From a virus: a stretch of 64,000 nucleotides of DNA. The position numbers and the translations under genes were made by a program. Below are positions 1 to 8,160 of this stretch, piece after piece (positions within the stretch are counted from its first letter, which is position 1; every line of letters starts with the position of its first letter). The notes beneath the pieces are model-generated. The model did not search any database, was not told where the DNA came from, and saw only the letters and a program-made list of their open reading frames with translations. The stretch lies in IMG/VR virus record IMGVR_UViG_3300028783_000001, positions 1 through 64,000 of that record. One strand, 5' to 3'.

Positions 1-1
1 G

Positions 2-307
2 AAACGCAAAGAAGCCACCAAGTTGCAAGTCGGTGCAATCATCAACGTGTCATGGCTCGACGCGCGCGACGAGATCGGCATCATCGTTGAGAGGTACTTG
101 ACCGCGAAGGGCGTGGTGACGGGGTTCGAGGTCCTCTTCAAGAAGAGGATGTGCGACGTCGAGTTCGCCCAGATAACCGGGGTCGCGCGGGAGCCGCTCA
201 ACTGGGAGCACTTCGAGGACGCGATGGAGTCGGAGGAAGGCAATATCGCGGATGAACGCAAGCGCTTCATGAAGCACGCCGCGAAGCGCGGTCGTAGGGC
301 GGCCTGA
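2..307 (+). CDS. hypothetical protein, 5' end outside the window
   Basis: The frame is open from the first bases of the window, so the true start probably lies upstream; the first possible internal start is a TTG at 23 with no clear ribosome binding site. The visible part is about 100 residues, mixed charge, ending in a Lys/Arg-rich stretch. I do not recognise the family. A GC-rich hairpin follows the stop. Confidence 0.6.
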   Translation, partial: KRKEATKLQVGAIINVSWLDARDEIGIIVERYLTAKGVVTGFEVLFKKRMCDVEFAQITGVAREPLNWEHFEDAMESEEGNIADERKRFMKHAAKRGRRAA

Positions 308-315
308 CGAACGCG

Positions 316-336
316 GGCGGCGCGCGACGCGCCGCC
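316..336 (+). terminator. GC-rich hairpin without T-tract
   Basis: Perfect 9-bp stem GGCGGCGCG / CGCGCCGCC around a 3-base loop, just after the first gene. There is no run of T behind it, so it may be a weak terminator or an mRNA-stabilising hairpin. Confidence 0.4.
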
Positions 337-356
337 AGACTCAAGGAGAAACGAAT

Positions 357-377
357 ATGACCCTAACCAAGATCTAA
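357..377 (+). CDS. six-residue mini-ORF (possible leader peptide)
   Basis: ATG followed by five codons and TAA (peptide MTLTKI). It is preceded at ideal spacing by AAGGAGA, as strong a ribosome binding site as any in the window, and ends 15 bases before the start of the next gene. It could be a translational-coupling leader, or the remnant of a gene whose body was lost. Expression is not shown by the sequence. Confidence 0.25.
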   Translation: MTLTKI

Positions 378-391
378 CTCAAGGGGCGAAT

Positions 392-715
392 ATGAAAAAC
401 TCAATCTTAAACCAGTTGAAGTCTGGTTACCATAGCATCAACCTCGTTACCAACAATGAGGACGACATCAACCGCCTTGTTAGGCGTTTCATCAAGGCGG
501 GGGCAACGGTCGTCGTTATGCCAGACGATCAGGCCGACTACGAGATGATCGTCTATTACACGACGGAGCAGGCTCTAGACGTGGCCAAGGTCGTCATCAA
601 CGACGGCAACGAAGGATGGAATCCTTACGGACCTTCCATCGACAATCCTCAGGCGCTAGCCTACTATTCTGAGGAAGACGTGTTGCTTCTCCAGCTCGCC
701 GGTATGATCAAGTAG
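392..715 (+). CDS. hypothetical protein, 107 aa
   Basis: Starts at ATG behind AGGGG. Soluble, with alternating hydrophobic strands and helices (a segment near residues 40-70 reads like beta-alpha-beta) and an acidic C-terminal third. It is the first gene of a run with short gaps leading into the DUF6011-like gene. Family not recognised. Confidence 0.75.
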   Translation: MKNSILNQLKSGYHSINLVTNNEDDINRLVRRFIKAGATVVVMPDDQADYEMIVYYTTEQALDVAKVVINDGNEGWNPYGPSIDNPQALAYYSEEDVLLLQLAGMIK

Positions 716-731
716 GGATTAGGAGAAGACA

Positions 732-1364
732 ATGATCACGCGTAGTGATAAGGAACAGGTCGACTTCTTGCAGACAAACATAAATAAGCTACCGCTCAAT
801 GACCGCAACTTTGCCGGATGCGTGGTCGAGGGAGCCAATGCAAAGATTCGCCGCATTGGGTTTGCCACCGAGAAGCAGCGAGCGTGCATCGACAAGCTGG
901 TTGCTCGGATTGAGACGCCAGTTCCGGTGGAGAACGAGCGCGTCAAGACTGAGGTTGGCAACCTGGCGCGTCTGCTAGAGATGTTTGACAAGGCGCAGGA
1001 TAACATCAAAAATCCCGCCATCAACATCGAGTTGGCCGGTCGCAGCATTAAGCTGACCCTCGCCAGCTCCACCGCGCCCGTTCCTGGATCGATATACGTC
1101 GTGGAGGACAACAAGTGGTGGTACGGACGCATCCTCCGCGACGGAAAGTTTGAGGCGTCACCGCGTTACCCTACACCCGATGGGTTGGTCGACTCGCTGA
1201 TCGAGTTTGCGAGTGATCCCGCAAGGATTGCCAGCGAGCATGGTCGCAAGACTGGTAACTGCTGCTTCTGCAGTCGTGACCTAACCGACAAGCGTTCGAC
1301 GTTGGTTGGGTATGGTCCCATATGCGCAACAAGGTTTGGCCTGCCGTGGGGTGAGGTCGTCTAG
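732..1364 (+). CDS. DUF6011-like zinc-binding protein
   Basis: 210 residues behind AGGAGA. The C-terminus carries a compact cysteine motif, GNCCFCSRDLTD followed by a GYGPICATRFG segment, which is the signature I associate with the DUF6011 domain of phage and actinobacterial proteins (two Cys pairs, a conserved G-x-GP-x-C). The N-terminal 160 residues look partly helical with a strand-rich middle. The domain probably binds one zinc ion; the biochemical role of the family is not known to me. Confidence 0.7.
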   Translation: MITRSDKEQVDFLQTNINKLPLNDRNFAGCVVEGANAKIRRIGFATEKQRACIDKLVARIETPVPVENERVKTEVGNLARLLEMFDKAQDNIKNPAINIELAGRSIKLTLASSTAPVPGSIYVVEDNKWWYGRILRDGKFEASPRYPTPDGLVDSLIEFASDPARIASEHGRKTGNCCFCSRDLTDKRSTLVGYGPICATRFGLPWGEVV

Positions 1365-1374
1365 GGAGAACCAC

Positions 1375-1656
1375 ATGAAGGTCATTGCGTGCGATGAGGT
1401 AGCAAAGATCGTAAGCGAGTTGTCTGATCGTGAGATAATAACGCAGGAAATCCTCGATTATTATAACGGTGGATCCCTTCATGGAAGGAAGGTGGAAGAC
1501 GCGATAAGAGCTGCGCTTGGTGAGGTGATCTACGAAGCCGCATATAGGAGCGGTGCCGTAATTGACACTCTATATGCAAAGTACCAAGGGCAACCATCAA
1601 TCAAGATCCTCTACAAGGTGTACTCATTTGACGGCGTGCAATCCGCAATAGCGTAG
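1375..1656 (+). CDS. hypothetical protein, 93 aa
   Basis: I choose the ATG at 1375, preceded by GGGAG at good spacing; an upstream in-frame start would overlap the previous gene by about 60 bases. Helical in the first half, short strands at the end. No recognised family. A TGAGTAAA motif follows directly after the stop. Confidence 0.7.
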   Translation: MKVIACDEVAKIVSELSDREIITQEILDYYNGGSLHGRKVEDAIRAALGEVIYEAAYRSGAVIDTLYAKYQGQPSIKILYKVYSFDGVQSAIA

Positions 1657-1660
1657 CCTC

Positions 1661-1670
1661 TGAGTAAAAT
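1661..1670 (+). promoter_or_regulatory. TGAGTAAA-type motif (variant)
   Basis: TGAGTAAAAT, five bases after a stop codon and 53 bases before the start at 1714. One of 18 copies of TGAGTAAA in the window. A hairpin follows at 1676. Confidence 0.5.
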
Positions 1671-1675
1671 ATAAG

Positions 1676-1696
1676 GGAGGCGCAGGGCGCGCCTCC
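1676..1696 (+). terminator. hairpin after the motif
   Basis: 8-bp stem GGAGGCGC / GCGCCTCC with a 5-base loop and no T-tract. It lies between the TGAGTAAA motif and the next gene, an arrangement that recurs several times in the window. Confidence 0.4.
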
Positions 1697-1713
1697 AACT
1701 CTGGAGAAACGTA

Positions 1714-1974
1714 ATGAGCAGTAGGCCACGTGCTGGGCGGGTCAATGGGCAGGTAACGCCGCGTAAGGGAGGCGGCTACAACGACCATCGGACTGTTGAC
1801 GAGTCGGTTTTAGTCTGCGATCCTGAGGTTGCTCGTATAGCTGCAATCCTCGTTCGCCAGACTAACAACAAACGCCTCGTGCCTTTTGTCAAGGCTGAAA
1901 AGCCTGCGCCAAAGCGGCGTCAGATGCCAAGCCTGCCACACTTCAAGTGTCTCGAAAAGCCTGTAACTACATAG
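1714..1974 (+). CDS. hypothetical basic protein, 86 aa
   Basis: ATG behind TGGAGA. Rich in Arg, Lys, Gly and Pro, especially in the first 25 and last 30 residues, which suggests a disordered nucleic-acid-binding protein. First gene after the hairpin at 1676. Family not recognised. Confidence 0.65.
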   Translation: MSSRPRAGRVNGQVTPRKGGGYNDHRTVDESVLVCDPEVARIAAILVRQTNNKRLVPFVKAEKPAPKRRQMPSLPHFKCLEKPVTT

Positions 1975-1985
1975 GGGAAGCGACC

Positions 1986-2195
1986 ATGTACCAACTTACC
2001 TCTGCCGACTACAATCGTATTAAGAGTGACGAATCTGCGTTTGCATGTGGAATGTCCCTGGAGGAGGCACGTGATTTAATCGACAACCTGCCTCATCTCT
2101 TCGACGAGTTTACGACGGCGATGGATGAGGCACAAGGTGCCGTCCATTCGAAGTCGACCGACGTTGCATACGTCGTTATTCGTATCACGCGTTGA
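1986..2195 (+). CDS. hypothetical protein, 69 aa
   Basis: The ATG at 1986 has AGGGGA upstream at good spacing and clears the previous gene; the longer reading from 1947 would overlap it. Small, helical, acidic in the middle. Unknown family. Confidence 0.65.
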   Translation: MYQLTSADYNRIKSDESAFACGMSLEEARDLIDNLPHLFDEFTTAMDEAQGAVHSKSTDVAYVVIRITR

Positions 2196-2229
2196 ATTCA
2201 GACCAAACTTAAATGGACAGGAGACTAGC

Positions 2230-3120
2230 ATGAAAACCAATACAAACGGAAACGTCGTCGAAATCCTGGAAGTGTCCAATGCCTCGAAGGTTAGGGCAGC
2301 GATACTGTCCGATTTTCGCGATAAGGAGTTTACGGTGCGCGACTTAATGGGTGCCGCCAGCACTCCAGAGAATGCGACGTCGGCGTTTGTGAGCCGGCTC
2401 GCCGCTCGCGGTGCCCTGGAGGTTCCGCGCCAGGTCGGCCACCGGTTCTTCTACCGCGTTGTGGACACCGCGATGATCGAGGCCATAACGTCAAAGGGTT
2501 CGCGTGTCGGCTATAGCAGCGAGCAGCCGCCGAAGCGGCGCTTCAAGCAGAGACTCGTCGCAAACAAGTCGCGCCTAACCAAGGAGCCGTTGAATCATCA
2601 CGACGGCGACACTGCACAGCGTGTCCGTGACATAATTCTTCGCGAGTTTGTCGACGCTCGGTTTACCGTGGTCGATATCGCCGACGCTCTTGGAATTATG
2701 GCTGATAAGTCGATCAAGCCGGTTGGTGCGGCGATGTCAAATCTCCTTACCTCTGGTGCCCTGGAGAAGATTGGTGAGACGAAGAATCACGCCTTCATTC
2801 TCAAGGTTGCCAACGCTGCTCTTATAAAGCAGCCAATCCCACGTCAGACTCCGGCGCGCGCGCCGCGTCTGTCGGCCGAGTTTATTGATGAACTCAACGA
2901 TAATACATATCTGGAACCGCCGAATCGTGAGTATGAGGAAACAGAGCATGCTATCGACCAATCCAAACTACGCGAGCATCTCAAGGTTGAGACTAGCGCA
3001 GCACCGTTGCTAGTCAACGAACTGATCGACCTGGCGATCTGTATTGAGCATGAGGGCATGACGCGCACGGCATGCATTACGCTGATCGAGCTTGCTGCCA
3101 AGGCGATGAAGCAGATCTAA
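2230..3120 (+). CDS. tandem winged-helix-like DNA-binding protein
   Basis: 296 residues from the ATG behind AGGAGA. Two similar segments of about 60 residues are visible: residues 15-75 and about 135-200. Each begins with a V-R-x-x-I-L helix, continues with FTV and a short helix-turn-helix-like run, then a 'GALE' turn and a strand (FFYRV, AFILKV). This pattern suggests two winged-helix domains from an internal duplication, joined by a basic linker, with an acidic helical tail. It is probably a phage transcription or DNA-binding regulator; the exact family is not recognised. A similar C-terminal unit occurs in the gene at 30346. Confidence 0.65.
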   Translation: MKTNTNGNVVEILEVSNASKVRAAILSDFRDKEFTVRDLMGAASTPENATSAFVSRLAARGALEVPRQVGHRFFYRVVDTAMIEAITSKGSRVGYSSEQPPKRRFKQRLVANKSRLTKEPLNHHDGDTAQRVRDIILREFVDARFTVVDIADALGIMADKSIKPVGAAMSNLLTSGALEKIGETKNHAFILKVANAALIKQPIPRQTPARAPRLSAEFIDELNDNTYLEPPNREYEETEHAIDQSKLREHLKVETSAAPLLVNELIDLAICIEHEGMTRTACITLIELAAKAMKQI

Positions 3121-3131
3121 CGGAGGTTAAA

Positions 3132-3296
3132 GTGAAGCAGCCAATTAGCGATACTACGGGCCGTGGGAAGATGTCGGCGCAGGCTGCCGTCGGCTACCAC
3201 AACTACGAAGATGAGGACAGCCGCAAGACTAAATGGCGGCGTCCTCAAAAACGACCATCGAAGGTGAAGACGCTACGTCACCGATACGGAAGATAA
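3132..3296 (+). CDS. small basic protein, 54 aa (GTG start)
   Basis: GTG start at 3132 with GGAGG five bases upstream. Extremely rich in Lys and Arg in the second half, likely disordered. No family recognised. Confidence 0.6.
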   Translation: MKQPISDTTGRGKMSAQAAVGYHNYEDEDSRKTKWRRPQKRPSKVKTLRHRYGR

Positions 3297-3306
3297 GGGG
3301 AACGTG

Positions 3307-3714
3307 ATGGCAACGTCTAAGGCAAGAGCCGCCCGCCGTGCGGCTGTAGCGAGTGGTGATTATAGCAAGCAGTACAATAATGCAGCTAGGAGGATTGGCG
3401 CTCAAACCAAGCAGCAGTTCGATGTTGAAATTGACGCTGCCCTTCAGCGTAGCAAAGCACGGATGCAACTTCCGACGAGCTACGATCCTGAGCTGATCGG
3501 TACGTTGAATGAGCCGGTGCTAGATGACGACTATTCCGTTTACGGCTGTTACATGTATGTCGTGGATGGGCGCGTTACCTGCAGCGATGTGTTTGGTTCG
3601 GTGCGCACGCTCAAACGTTGTGAGCTTCAGAAGGGCCTTAGCGCAGACGAGGTGAGGCGTTGCGACATATACGGCCGCGCGGACCGCGACCTGCTCCAGG
3701 GCTTCAAGGTGTAA
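3307..3714 (+). CDS. hypothetical protein, 135 aa
   Basis: ATG at 3307 behind AAGGGG; an in-frame GTG immediately precedes it. Basic Ala/Arg-rich N-terminus (first 20 residues), then a mixed alpha/beta body with several Cys (about residues 80, 87 and 102). Unknown family. Confidence 0.7.
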   Translation: MATSKARAARRAAVASGDYSKQYNNAARRIGAQTKQQFDVEIDAALQRSKARMQLPTSYDPELIGTLNEPVLDDDYSVYGCYMYVVDGRVTCSDVFGSVRTLKRCELQKGLSADEVRRCDIYGRADRDLLQGFKV

Positions 3715-3724
3715 GGGAACCGCG

Positions 3725-3814
3725 ATGAGCAAAAAATCTAATAAAAGATGGCGAACCTATCGCCATCTTAGGTGGATGATCTGGATTGAGCGTCGGACCG
3801 GCAAGCGCCAATAG
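3725..3814 (+). CDS. arginine/tryptophan-rich micropeptide, 29 aa
   Basis: Starts at ATG behind AAGGGA and fills the gap between two larger genes. About 40% Arg/Lys with three Trp, net charge strongly positive. Such a peptide could bind RNA or membranes; function unknown. Confidence 0.5.
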   Translation: MSKKSNKRWRTYRHLRWMIWIERRTGKRQ

Positions 3815-3820
3815 GGGACA

Positions 3821-4144
3821 ATGATGACAAAGGTTGAACCGGATCACATCCGCGAGGTAGAAGTGGACATGGAGAAGATACGACGTCAGCGTGAGCCCTT
3901 CAATCAAGCATGTCGCGACCTTGGTGACATTGGCTGTGGACTCAATTCTCTGGCCATCTCCTGTTATCGGGTTGGTTTGAGCGCGATGGCTGAGGAGTTG
4001 GATTTCTGTGCAAAGGATCTTCAGCGCCTCCTCAAGGCGTTTACGGATCACGACGCAAACGTCGCCAACGAGAGGTTTAAGGCGGCGCAGCAAGCTACTG
4101 GCAATATGATGTCAGTGTTGCTTCACTCAACCGCAAACAAGTAG
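3821..4144 (+). CDS. helical hypothetical protein, 107 aa
   Basis: Double ATG behind AGGGGA. Almost entirely helical with heptad-like spacing in residues 8-60 and 60-100, suggesting a small helical bundle or coiled coil. No recognised family. Confidence 0.7.
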   Translation: MMTKVEPDHIREVEVDMEKIRRQREPFNQACRDLGDIGCGLNSLAISCYRVGLSAMAEELDFCAKDLQRLLKAFTDHDANVANERFKAAQQATGNMMSVLLHSTANK

Positions 4145-4153
4145 GAGACGAAC

Positions 4154-4585
4154 ATGTGTGCTGATGTAACTGGCCCAATAGCGTCGCTTCCTGGGTCGAG
4201 CCATTGTACTCCTGAAGGAACGATGTGCGACAACCACCCTGATCGGCCCGCTACTGTTCGCATGCAGGGCGAGACTGACAGCTTTGGTTCCGAGATGCAT
4301 GACCTCTGCGCCGAGTGCACAGAGAAGGCGCGGGAGGAACCTCACTATATCGGCACGTGCGATTGGTGTTCGGCGAGCGAGGTAGTGCTCAACCCCCGTC
4401 GCGACTACGAGGAGGGAATGGCAGGCCGCGTCTATTACGTATGTCAGCCCTGTATCACCAGATCAAACGCCAGGATCGCAGCGGAGTTTGATGATGATGA
4501 TAACGGTTACGATGACGGCCCCGACTACGACTATGAAGACGAGTGGGATGAGCCGCCGGACGACCTTCCTGAGAAGGAGGGTTGA
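4154..4585 (+). CDS. zinc-finger protein with acidic tail
   Basis: 143 residues behind AGGAGA. CxxH/CxxC-type pairs are visible (CDNH near 24, CAEC near 54, CDWC near 72, CQPC near 99), enough for two zinc sites. The last 30 residues are almost all Asp/Glu with Tyr. This layout (zinc ribbons followed by a polyacidic tail) is common in phage proteins of unknown role. Its stop lies beside the start of the next gene, which also has an acidic tail. Confidence 0.65.
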   Translation: MCADVTGPIASLPGSSHCTPEGTMCDNHPDRPATVRMQGETDSFGSEMHDLCAECTEKAREEPHYIGTCDWCSASEVVLNPRRDYEEGMAGRVYYVCQPCITRSNARIAAEFDDDDNGYDDGPDYDYEDEWDEPPDDLPEKEG

Positions 4586-4588
4586 GTG

Positions 4589-5083
4589 ATGATCGAGCCT
4601 TGGATGTGGAGTTTTCCTCCTGATGATGGAATCGTTAGGATTCGGATGCTCAAAACGCGCAAGCCAAGCGGACCCTACTTCTTAAAGTGGAAAGGACTAA
4701 ACATGATCACCGGTATCGAGTTTATGGGCTTCGACTTTGTTGTAGATGTCTACTACAAGGTCACGAGCAAGGGCGGCAAGGAAACCTACTCAATATATGG
4801 GTGGGACCCTGCCGATGGACCGGAGTTTGAGATCATGGAGATTAACATGTGGCGCGACGAGCCTACCTGCCGCGCCACGTCTAAGACTCCGATGTTCGCA
4901 GCTACTGGTGAGCTATTCAACGTGCTTGCTAATCTAGCTGCGATTCGCAATGCCGTGGAGCAGGACATAATCGACGGTGGTTTAGATGACTATGACGATG
5001 ATGATTATCAGCGCCGCCGCGATGATAAAAACGACGCCGACTTGCAGCGTGGATATGCTAGTCAACGTGGCTGGGGTGAGTGA
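4589..5083 (+). CDS. hypothetical protein with acidic C-terminus, 164 aa
   Basis: The ATG at 4589 follows a strong GGAGGG that lies inside the end of the previous gene, so the two are translationally coupled. Strand-rich N-terminal two thirds; residues about 132-150 are a D/Y run. No family recognised. Confidence 0.7.
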   Translation: MIEPWMWSFPPDDGIVRIRMLKTRKPSGPYFLKWKGLNMITGIEFMGFDFVVDVYYKVTSKGGKETYSIYGWDPADGPEFEIMEINMWRDEPTCRATSKTPMFAATGELFNVLANLAAIRNAVEQDIIDGGLDDYDDDDYQRRRDDKNDADLQRGYASQRGWGE

Positions 5084-5110
5084 ACCACTACTCAATGGAG
5101 ATTGAAAACG

Positions 5111-5632
5111 ATGAAAATGTTTGAGCGCTACAATGGATTCCCCAAGGGAGCAATCCAAACTTCTGATGAGCTGAAATCTTTAATCGTACGGGCTATTCAA
5201 TACGACGAACAGTATGTATATGCCGTCGCCCAGCTTGGTCGTATTGAGACCTACGCAATTACATCGGATAGCAAATACACGGTCAATACCAACATTGAAA
5301 GTTCTTTATGTATAGGCCCTGCCTTCAACTCAGTCTCATGTGTTCATGTTTACGATGACGGTCATCGCCACAATTACAAGATATTGATGGGGTCATACAA
5401 CGTCGATAATACCGACGTGTGTGGTTGTGCTCATCGATTGTTTGGCAATCTGAGCGATGCTAATGCTTATAGCAATACCGTCAGAGACGACGCCGAATAC
5501 GTTGAAGCAGTTCGGCAGCACGTCGCTGACTGCGCTATTATGCACCATAGCTACGGTATGTATGACTACGAATATGATGATTACGGTGATACTGAGGCGG
5601 GAAGATTCCGACTACGAGTTGCGTGGCAATAG
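5111..5632 (+). CDS. hypothetical protein, 173 aa
   Basis: I prefer the ATG at 5111 (GGAG at 5097) over the TTG at 5102. Mixed alpha/beta, many Tyr and Asp at the C-terminus. The coding sequence is AT-richer than its neighbours in the first 300 bases. Family not recognised. Confidence 0.7.
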   Translation: MKMFERYNGFPKGAIQTSDELKSLIVRAIQYDEQYVYAVAQLGRIETYAITSDSKYTVNTNIESSLCIGPAFNSVSCVHVYDDGHRHNYKILMGSYNVDNTDVCGCAHRLFGNLSDANAYSNTVRDDAEYVEAVRQHVADCAIMHHSYGMYDYEYDDYGDTEAGRFRLRVAWQ

Positions 5633-5651
5633 ATTCTGATCTGCTACACGG

Positions 5652-5661
5652 TGAGTAAACA
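5652..5661 (+). promoter_or_regulatory. TGAGTAAA-type motif (variant)
   Basis: TGAGTAAACA in the 62-base gap before the small membrane protein gene at 5695. Confidence 0.45.
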
Positions 5662-5694
5662 GTACTTGCGGAAATTCCCACAAGGAGTGAAACC

Positions 5695-5808
5695 ATGACG
5701 CCTCTCATAGTCATCACGCTTGGAGCCATTGCGGGGTTCGCCACAAAACTGCTAGTCGGTGCCAAGCAGCCAATCCCGGTTCGTATATGCAAGCAAACGC
5801 GGAGATGA
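5695..5808 (+). CDS. single-pass membrane micropeptide, 37 aa
   Basis: ATG behind AAGGAG. Residues 3-22 are continuously hydrophobic (one transmembrane helix), followed by a basic tail. Overlapping codon use and spacing fit a real gene. Function unknown. Confidence 0.55.
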   Translation: MTPLIVITLGAIAGFATKLLVGAKQPIPVRICKQTRR

Positions 5809-5811
5809 GTA

Positions 5812-5925
5812 ATGTGGAACTGTAATTGGTACTATCCTAAGATGTCGTATAGAAGCTCCTCTTTCAAAGAGGGTGTGTTCACAAAGCGCAAGACACGACG
5901 CTTTCTTGCTAAGATTTTTGCTTGA
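5812..5925 (+). CDS. basic aromatic micropeptide, 37 aa
   Basis: ATG three bases after the previous stop; GGAGA of the preceding reading frame serves as ribosome binding site. N-terminal Trp/Tyr-rich part, C-terminal Lys/Arg-rich part. Not recognised. Confidence 0.45.
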   Translation: MWNCNWYYPKMSYRSSSFKEGVFTKRKTRRFLAKIFA

Positions 5926-5945
5926 TACCAAACCAGGAGCGCAAG

Positions 5946-6161
5946 GTGACTGCAAGATTCCCACACGTGATAGTCGACCTCCACAACGACCGCAAGCCCT
6001 TCTCTATCATGGGCCGCGTATGTTCCGCCTTAAATGAGGCGAAGATTCACCAGCAGGAGGTGAAGCGGTTCAGAGCTGCCGTAAGTTGCGTTAGCTCCTA
6101 CGACGACGCCATTGAAATCGTCGGGCAGTGGGTATCCATCGCGTCGACTTCGAAGGCATAA
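5946..6161 (+). CDS. hypothetical protein, 71 aa (GTG start)
   Basis: I choose the GTG at 5946 because AGGAG stands seven bases upstream; an alternative TTG at 5922 lacks a site. Helical, with no recognised domain. Confidence 0.6.
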   Translation: MTARFPHVIVDLHNDRKPFSIMGRVCSALNEAKIHQQEVKRFRAAVSCVSSYDDAIEIVGQWVSIASTSKA

Positions 6162-6173
6162 GGGAGGATAGAG

Positions 6174-6548
6174 ATGATTGGGTTTAATGGTTTTTCGGTT
6201 CGGGAGTGCGTTACCACCGACTTTGGGTTTGGTGTTCATACCTGGCGGGTTCCATCTATGCCGATGTATGCATACCTAGACGGTACATCTAGGCTGCTAC
6301 CGGAGGTTCACGTCGCCTCCAAGATTTCAGCTGCAGATGTCCTGGCAATCGTGAAGGAGTTTGCGACTAAGGCGGCAGCAGCCAACCCGCTGCATTCGAT
6401 AAACGTCTTTGTCAGAGACAGCGACGTAAACGAGAGTCGATCCGCAGACCCATCAAACAACGTCTGGTGGATCACGGTAACAATCGTGCTGTCAAAGCCA
6501 GCAAACGTGCTGGTAACTACCGACGGCACAAACTTTGTCAGGCTATAA
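6174..6548 (+). CDS. hypothetical protein, 124 aa
   Basis: ATG behind GGGAGG. Alternating strands and one long helix near residues 50-70; the last 30 residues are hydrophobic strands. Soluble. Unknown family. Confidence 0.7.
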   Translation: MIGFNGFSVRECVTTDFGFGVHTWRVPSMPMYAYLDGTSRLLPEVHVASKISAADVLAIVKEFATKAAAANPLHSINVFVRDSDVNESRSADPSNNVWWITVTIVLSKPANVLVTTDGTNFVRL

Positions 6549-6559
6549 AGGAGAATGCC

Positions 6560-6907
6560 ATGAAAATCTTAAAGACTTCGGCCCTTGCCGCCGTTGCCTT
6601 CGCTACCTCGCTGGTATCGTGTGGTGCCGAACCCATATCCTGCAACCGATCCGACGCCGTTGCTCGGTTTACCGACGTCCTAAACGGACCCGACTTTGCA
6701 ATGATGCGCGCTATTGGTGGCGTCACCGAGAAGGTTCGTATTGATCAGATTCGCACGATAGCAACCGACTTTCCACCAAACGGCGTGTCGTGCGTTGCTA
6801 GGATGATTGCTGTTCGTGGGCCAAACGGCACGACCTATCACCAGATTCCATACGCCCTACAGATGCTCGACGATGGCAGCGACTTCGTTGTCGAGTATGG
6901 CCGCTAA
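6560..6907 (+). CDS. secreted or lipoprotein-like small protein, 115 aa
   Basis: ATG behind AAGGAGA. Residues 1-20 form a typical signal peptide (MKILK, hydrophobic Ala-rich core) ending in LVSC at the processing region, which fits a lipobox with Cys21 as the lipidated residue; signal peptidase I cleavage is the alternative. The mature part has three Cys including the lipobox and a C-terminal strand-rich half. A periplasmic phage lipoprotein could act in superinfection exclusion or lysis, but nothing here proves that. Confidence 0.6.
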   Translation: MKILKTSALAAVAFATSLVSCGAEPISCNRSDAVARFTDVLNGPDFAMMRAIGGVTEKVRIDQIRTIATDFPPNGVSCVARMIAVRGPNGTTYHQIPYALQMLDDGSDFVVEYGR

Positions 6908-6930
6908 CAATCAGCAAAGGGAAAACTAAG

Positions 6931-7371
6931 ATGACCGACTCTCTCGTCAGGCTCGATCCGACGCCGGTGAACAACGTAATCCGACAGTTTCTGGATTTCA
7001 TCCAGGATGCAAGCACCCGTATCAAGTGGATCAGCGGTCCCACGCTCGGCGTGCTCTTGCGGAAGACCCAGCGACAGGGTAGCTACGACGGGTGGGACCC
7101 TCGTAATAAAGACTGGGAGCCCGCTCTGGACATCGCAGATATTTCTGTTCAACCAGACAATCTGGGCCTGATCGCCCTGACGGAGTTTATCGACTTCGTG
7201 GAGGCTCACTCACCATTTCGACAAATTTATATCGAGGATGTTGCCACAGCCGATCAGGCGCAGCTGTTATTTGTCGAGCGAGGCTACCGTCGGGTAAGCT
7301 GGATGATCCCTAGCTCAGACCCTCAGCAGGAAAATACGTGTTCGATGGTGAAGTTTTTGTATGACAGATAG
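6931..7371 (+). CDS. possible GNAT-like acetyltransferase fold protein, 146 aa
   Basis: ATG behind AAAGGGA. The C-terminal 50 residues resemble the end of GNAT acetyltransferases: a strand (IYIEDV), helix with AQLLFVERGYRRV and a final strand. The acetyl-CoA loop (Q/RxxGxG/A) is not clearly present, so activity is doubtful. Treat as a weak structural guess. Confidence 0.45.
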   Translation: MTDSLVRLDPTPVNNVIRQFLDFIQDASTRIKWISGPTLGVLLRKTQRQGSYDGWDPRNKDWEPALDIADISVQPDNLGLIALTEFIDFVEAHSPFRQIYIEDVATADQAQLLFVERGYRRVSWMIPSSDPQQENTCSMVKFLYDR

Positions 7372-7410
7372 ACGTGGGCGCGGGGGCGTAGCGTTGGTGG
7401 AGTAGGTAAG

Positions 7411-8160
7411 ATGGAAAAGGCCACACAGAAGACCGTCAAGCTAAACATGGGGCTCACACACGAGGGTAAAAGTGTCGATCTGCTCGTTAAGATTGACGCC
7501 ACCGTGCTGGGCTACCTGTGCGTTCATCCGTCCTGCGAGTTGGTTGGTAATGAAGTCGTTACCACGGATACGTGGACGGTATCCCACCTCGCCACAGGCA
7601 GAGGTGCTTGTGGTAGGCAGACGTTTCAGAGTAGGGCACAGGCAGTGAAGTTTATGCGTCTGCTGGAACCACTCAGCCCACTATGGCGTGGGGACAATCA
7701 GTACCGCATCGCGGCGAATACCGTAAACCTGTATCAGGCGGCAGTAATTTCAATGCGCGCCCGCGACCCAGAATACTCGACCCACGTATGGATGCCGGTT
7801 CGTGGTGACAAGGTAATAGTGATCACTACCAGTAGAGTGTTGCGTACTCGTACCGCAGCCGTGCACCGAGTAACCGGAAACGATGAAGATGAGGTTCGTA
7901 TAGACGACCTGGTATTTCACCGTTCCCCAACCGGGGCGTGGAGGGCAGCGCAGCAGAAGGACGCCACAGTAGCGCTCATTCCATACTCCACGGCAAACGT
8001 TCAGAGATTCATGAAGGAGAAGCCTAATGTCAACCACAACGGACCACCGACGCCGCCCTCTCACCGTAGACCGCCAAACTCCTCGCCAAGATCCCCGCAA
8101 GGAAAAGCCTCGCGCGGATCGAAGACCGGACCCTCGCGCCACCGTAGAAAGCACGGATGA
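7411..8160 (+). CDS. hypothetical protein, 249 aa, low-complexity tail
   Basis: ATG behind TGGAG. Residues 1-200 are strand-rich and ordered; the last 45 are a Pro/Ser/Arg/Gly-rich tail. That tail is encoded by the same 134 bases that encode the N-terminus of the next gene in another frame, so its composition may be a by-product of the overlap. Family not recognised. Confidence 0.65.
   Translation: MEKATQKTVKLNMGLTHEGKSVDLLVKIDATVLGYLCVHPSCELVGNEVVTTDTWTVSHLATGRGACGRQTFQSRAQAVKFMRLLEPLSPLWRGDNQYRIAANTVNLYQAAVISMRARDPEYSTHVWMPVRGDKVIVITTSRVLRTRTAAVHRVTGNDEDEVRIDDLVFHRSPTGAWRAAQQKDATVALIPYSTANVQRFMKEKPNVNHNGPPTPPSHRRPPNSSPRSPQGKASRGSKTGPSRHRRKHG

Noticed and set aside
6931-7371. Functional acetyltransferase
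   Set aside because: Only the C-terminal pattern resembles GNAT; the acetyl-CoA loop is not evident, so I keep it as a weak fold hint only.
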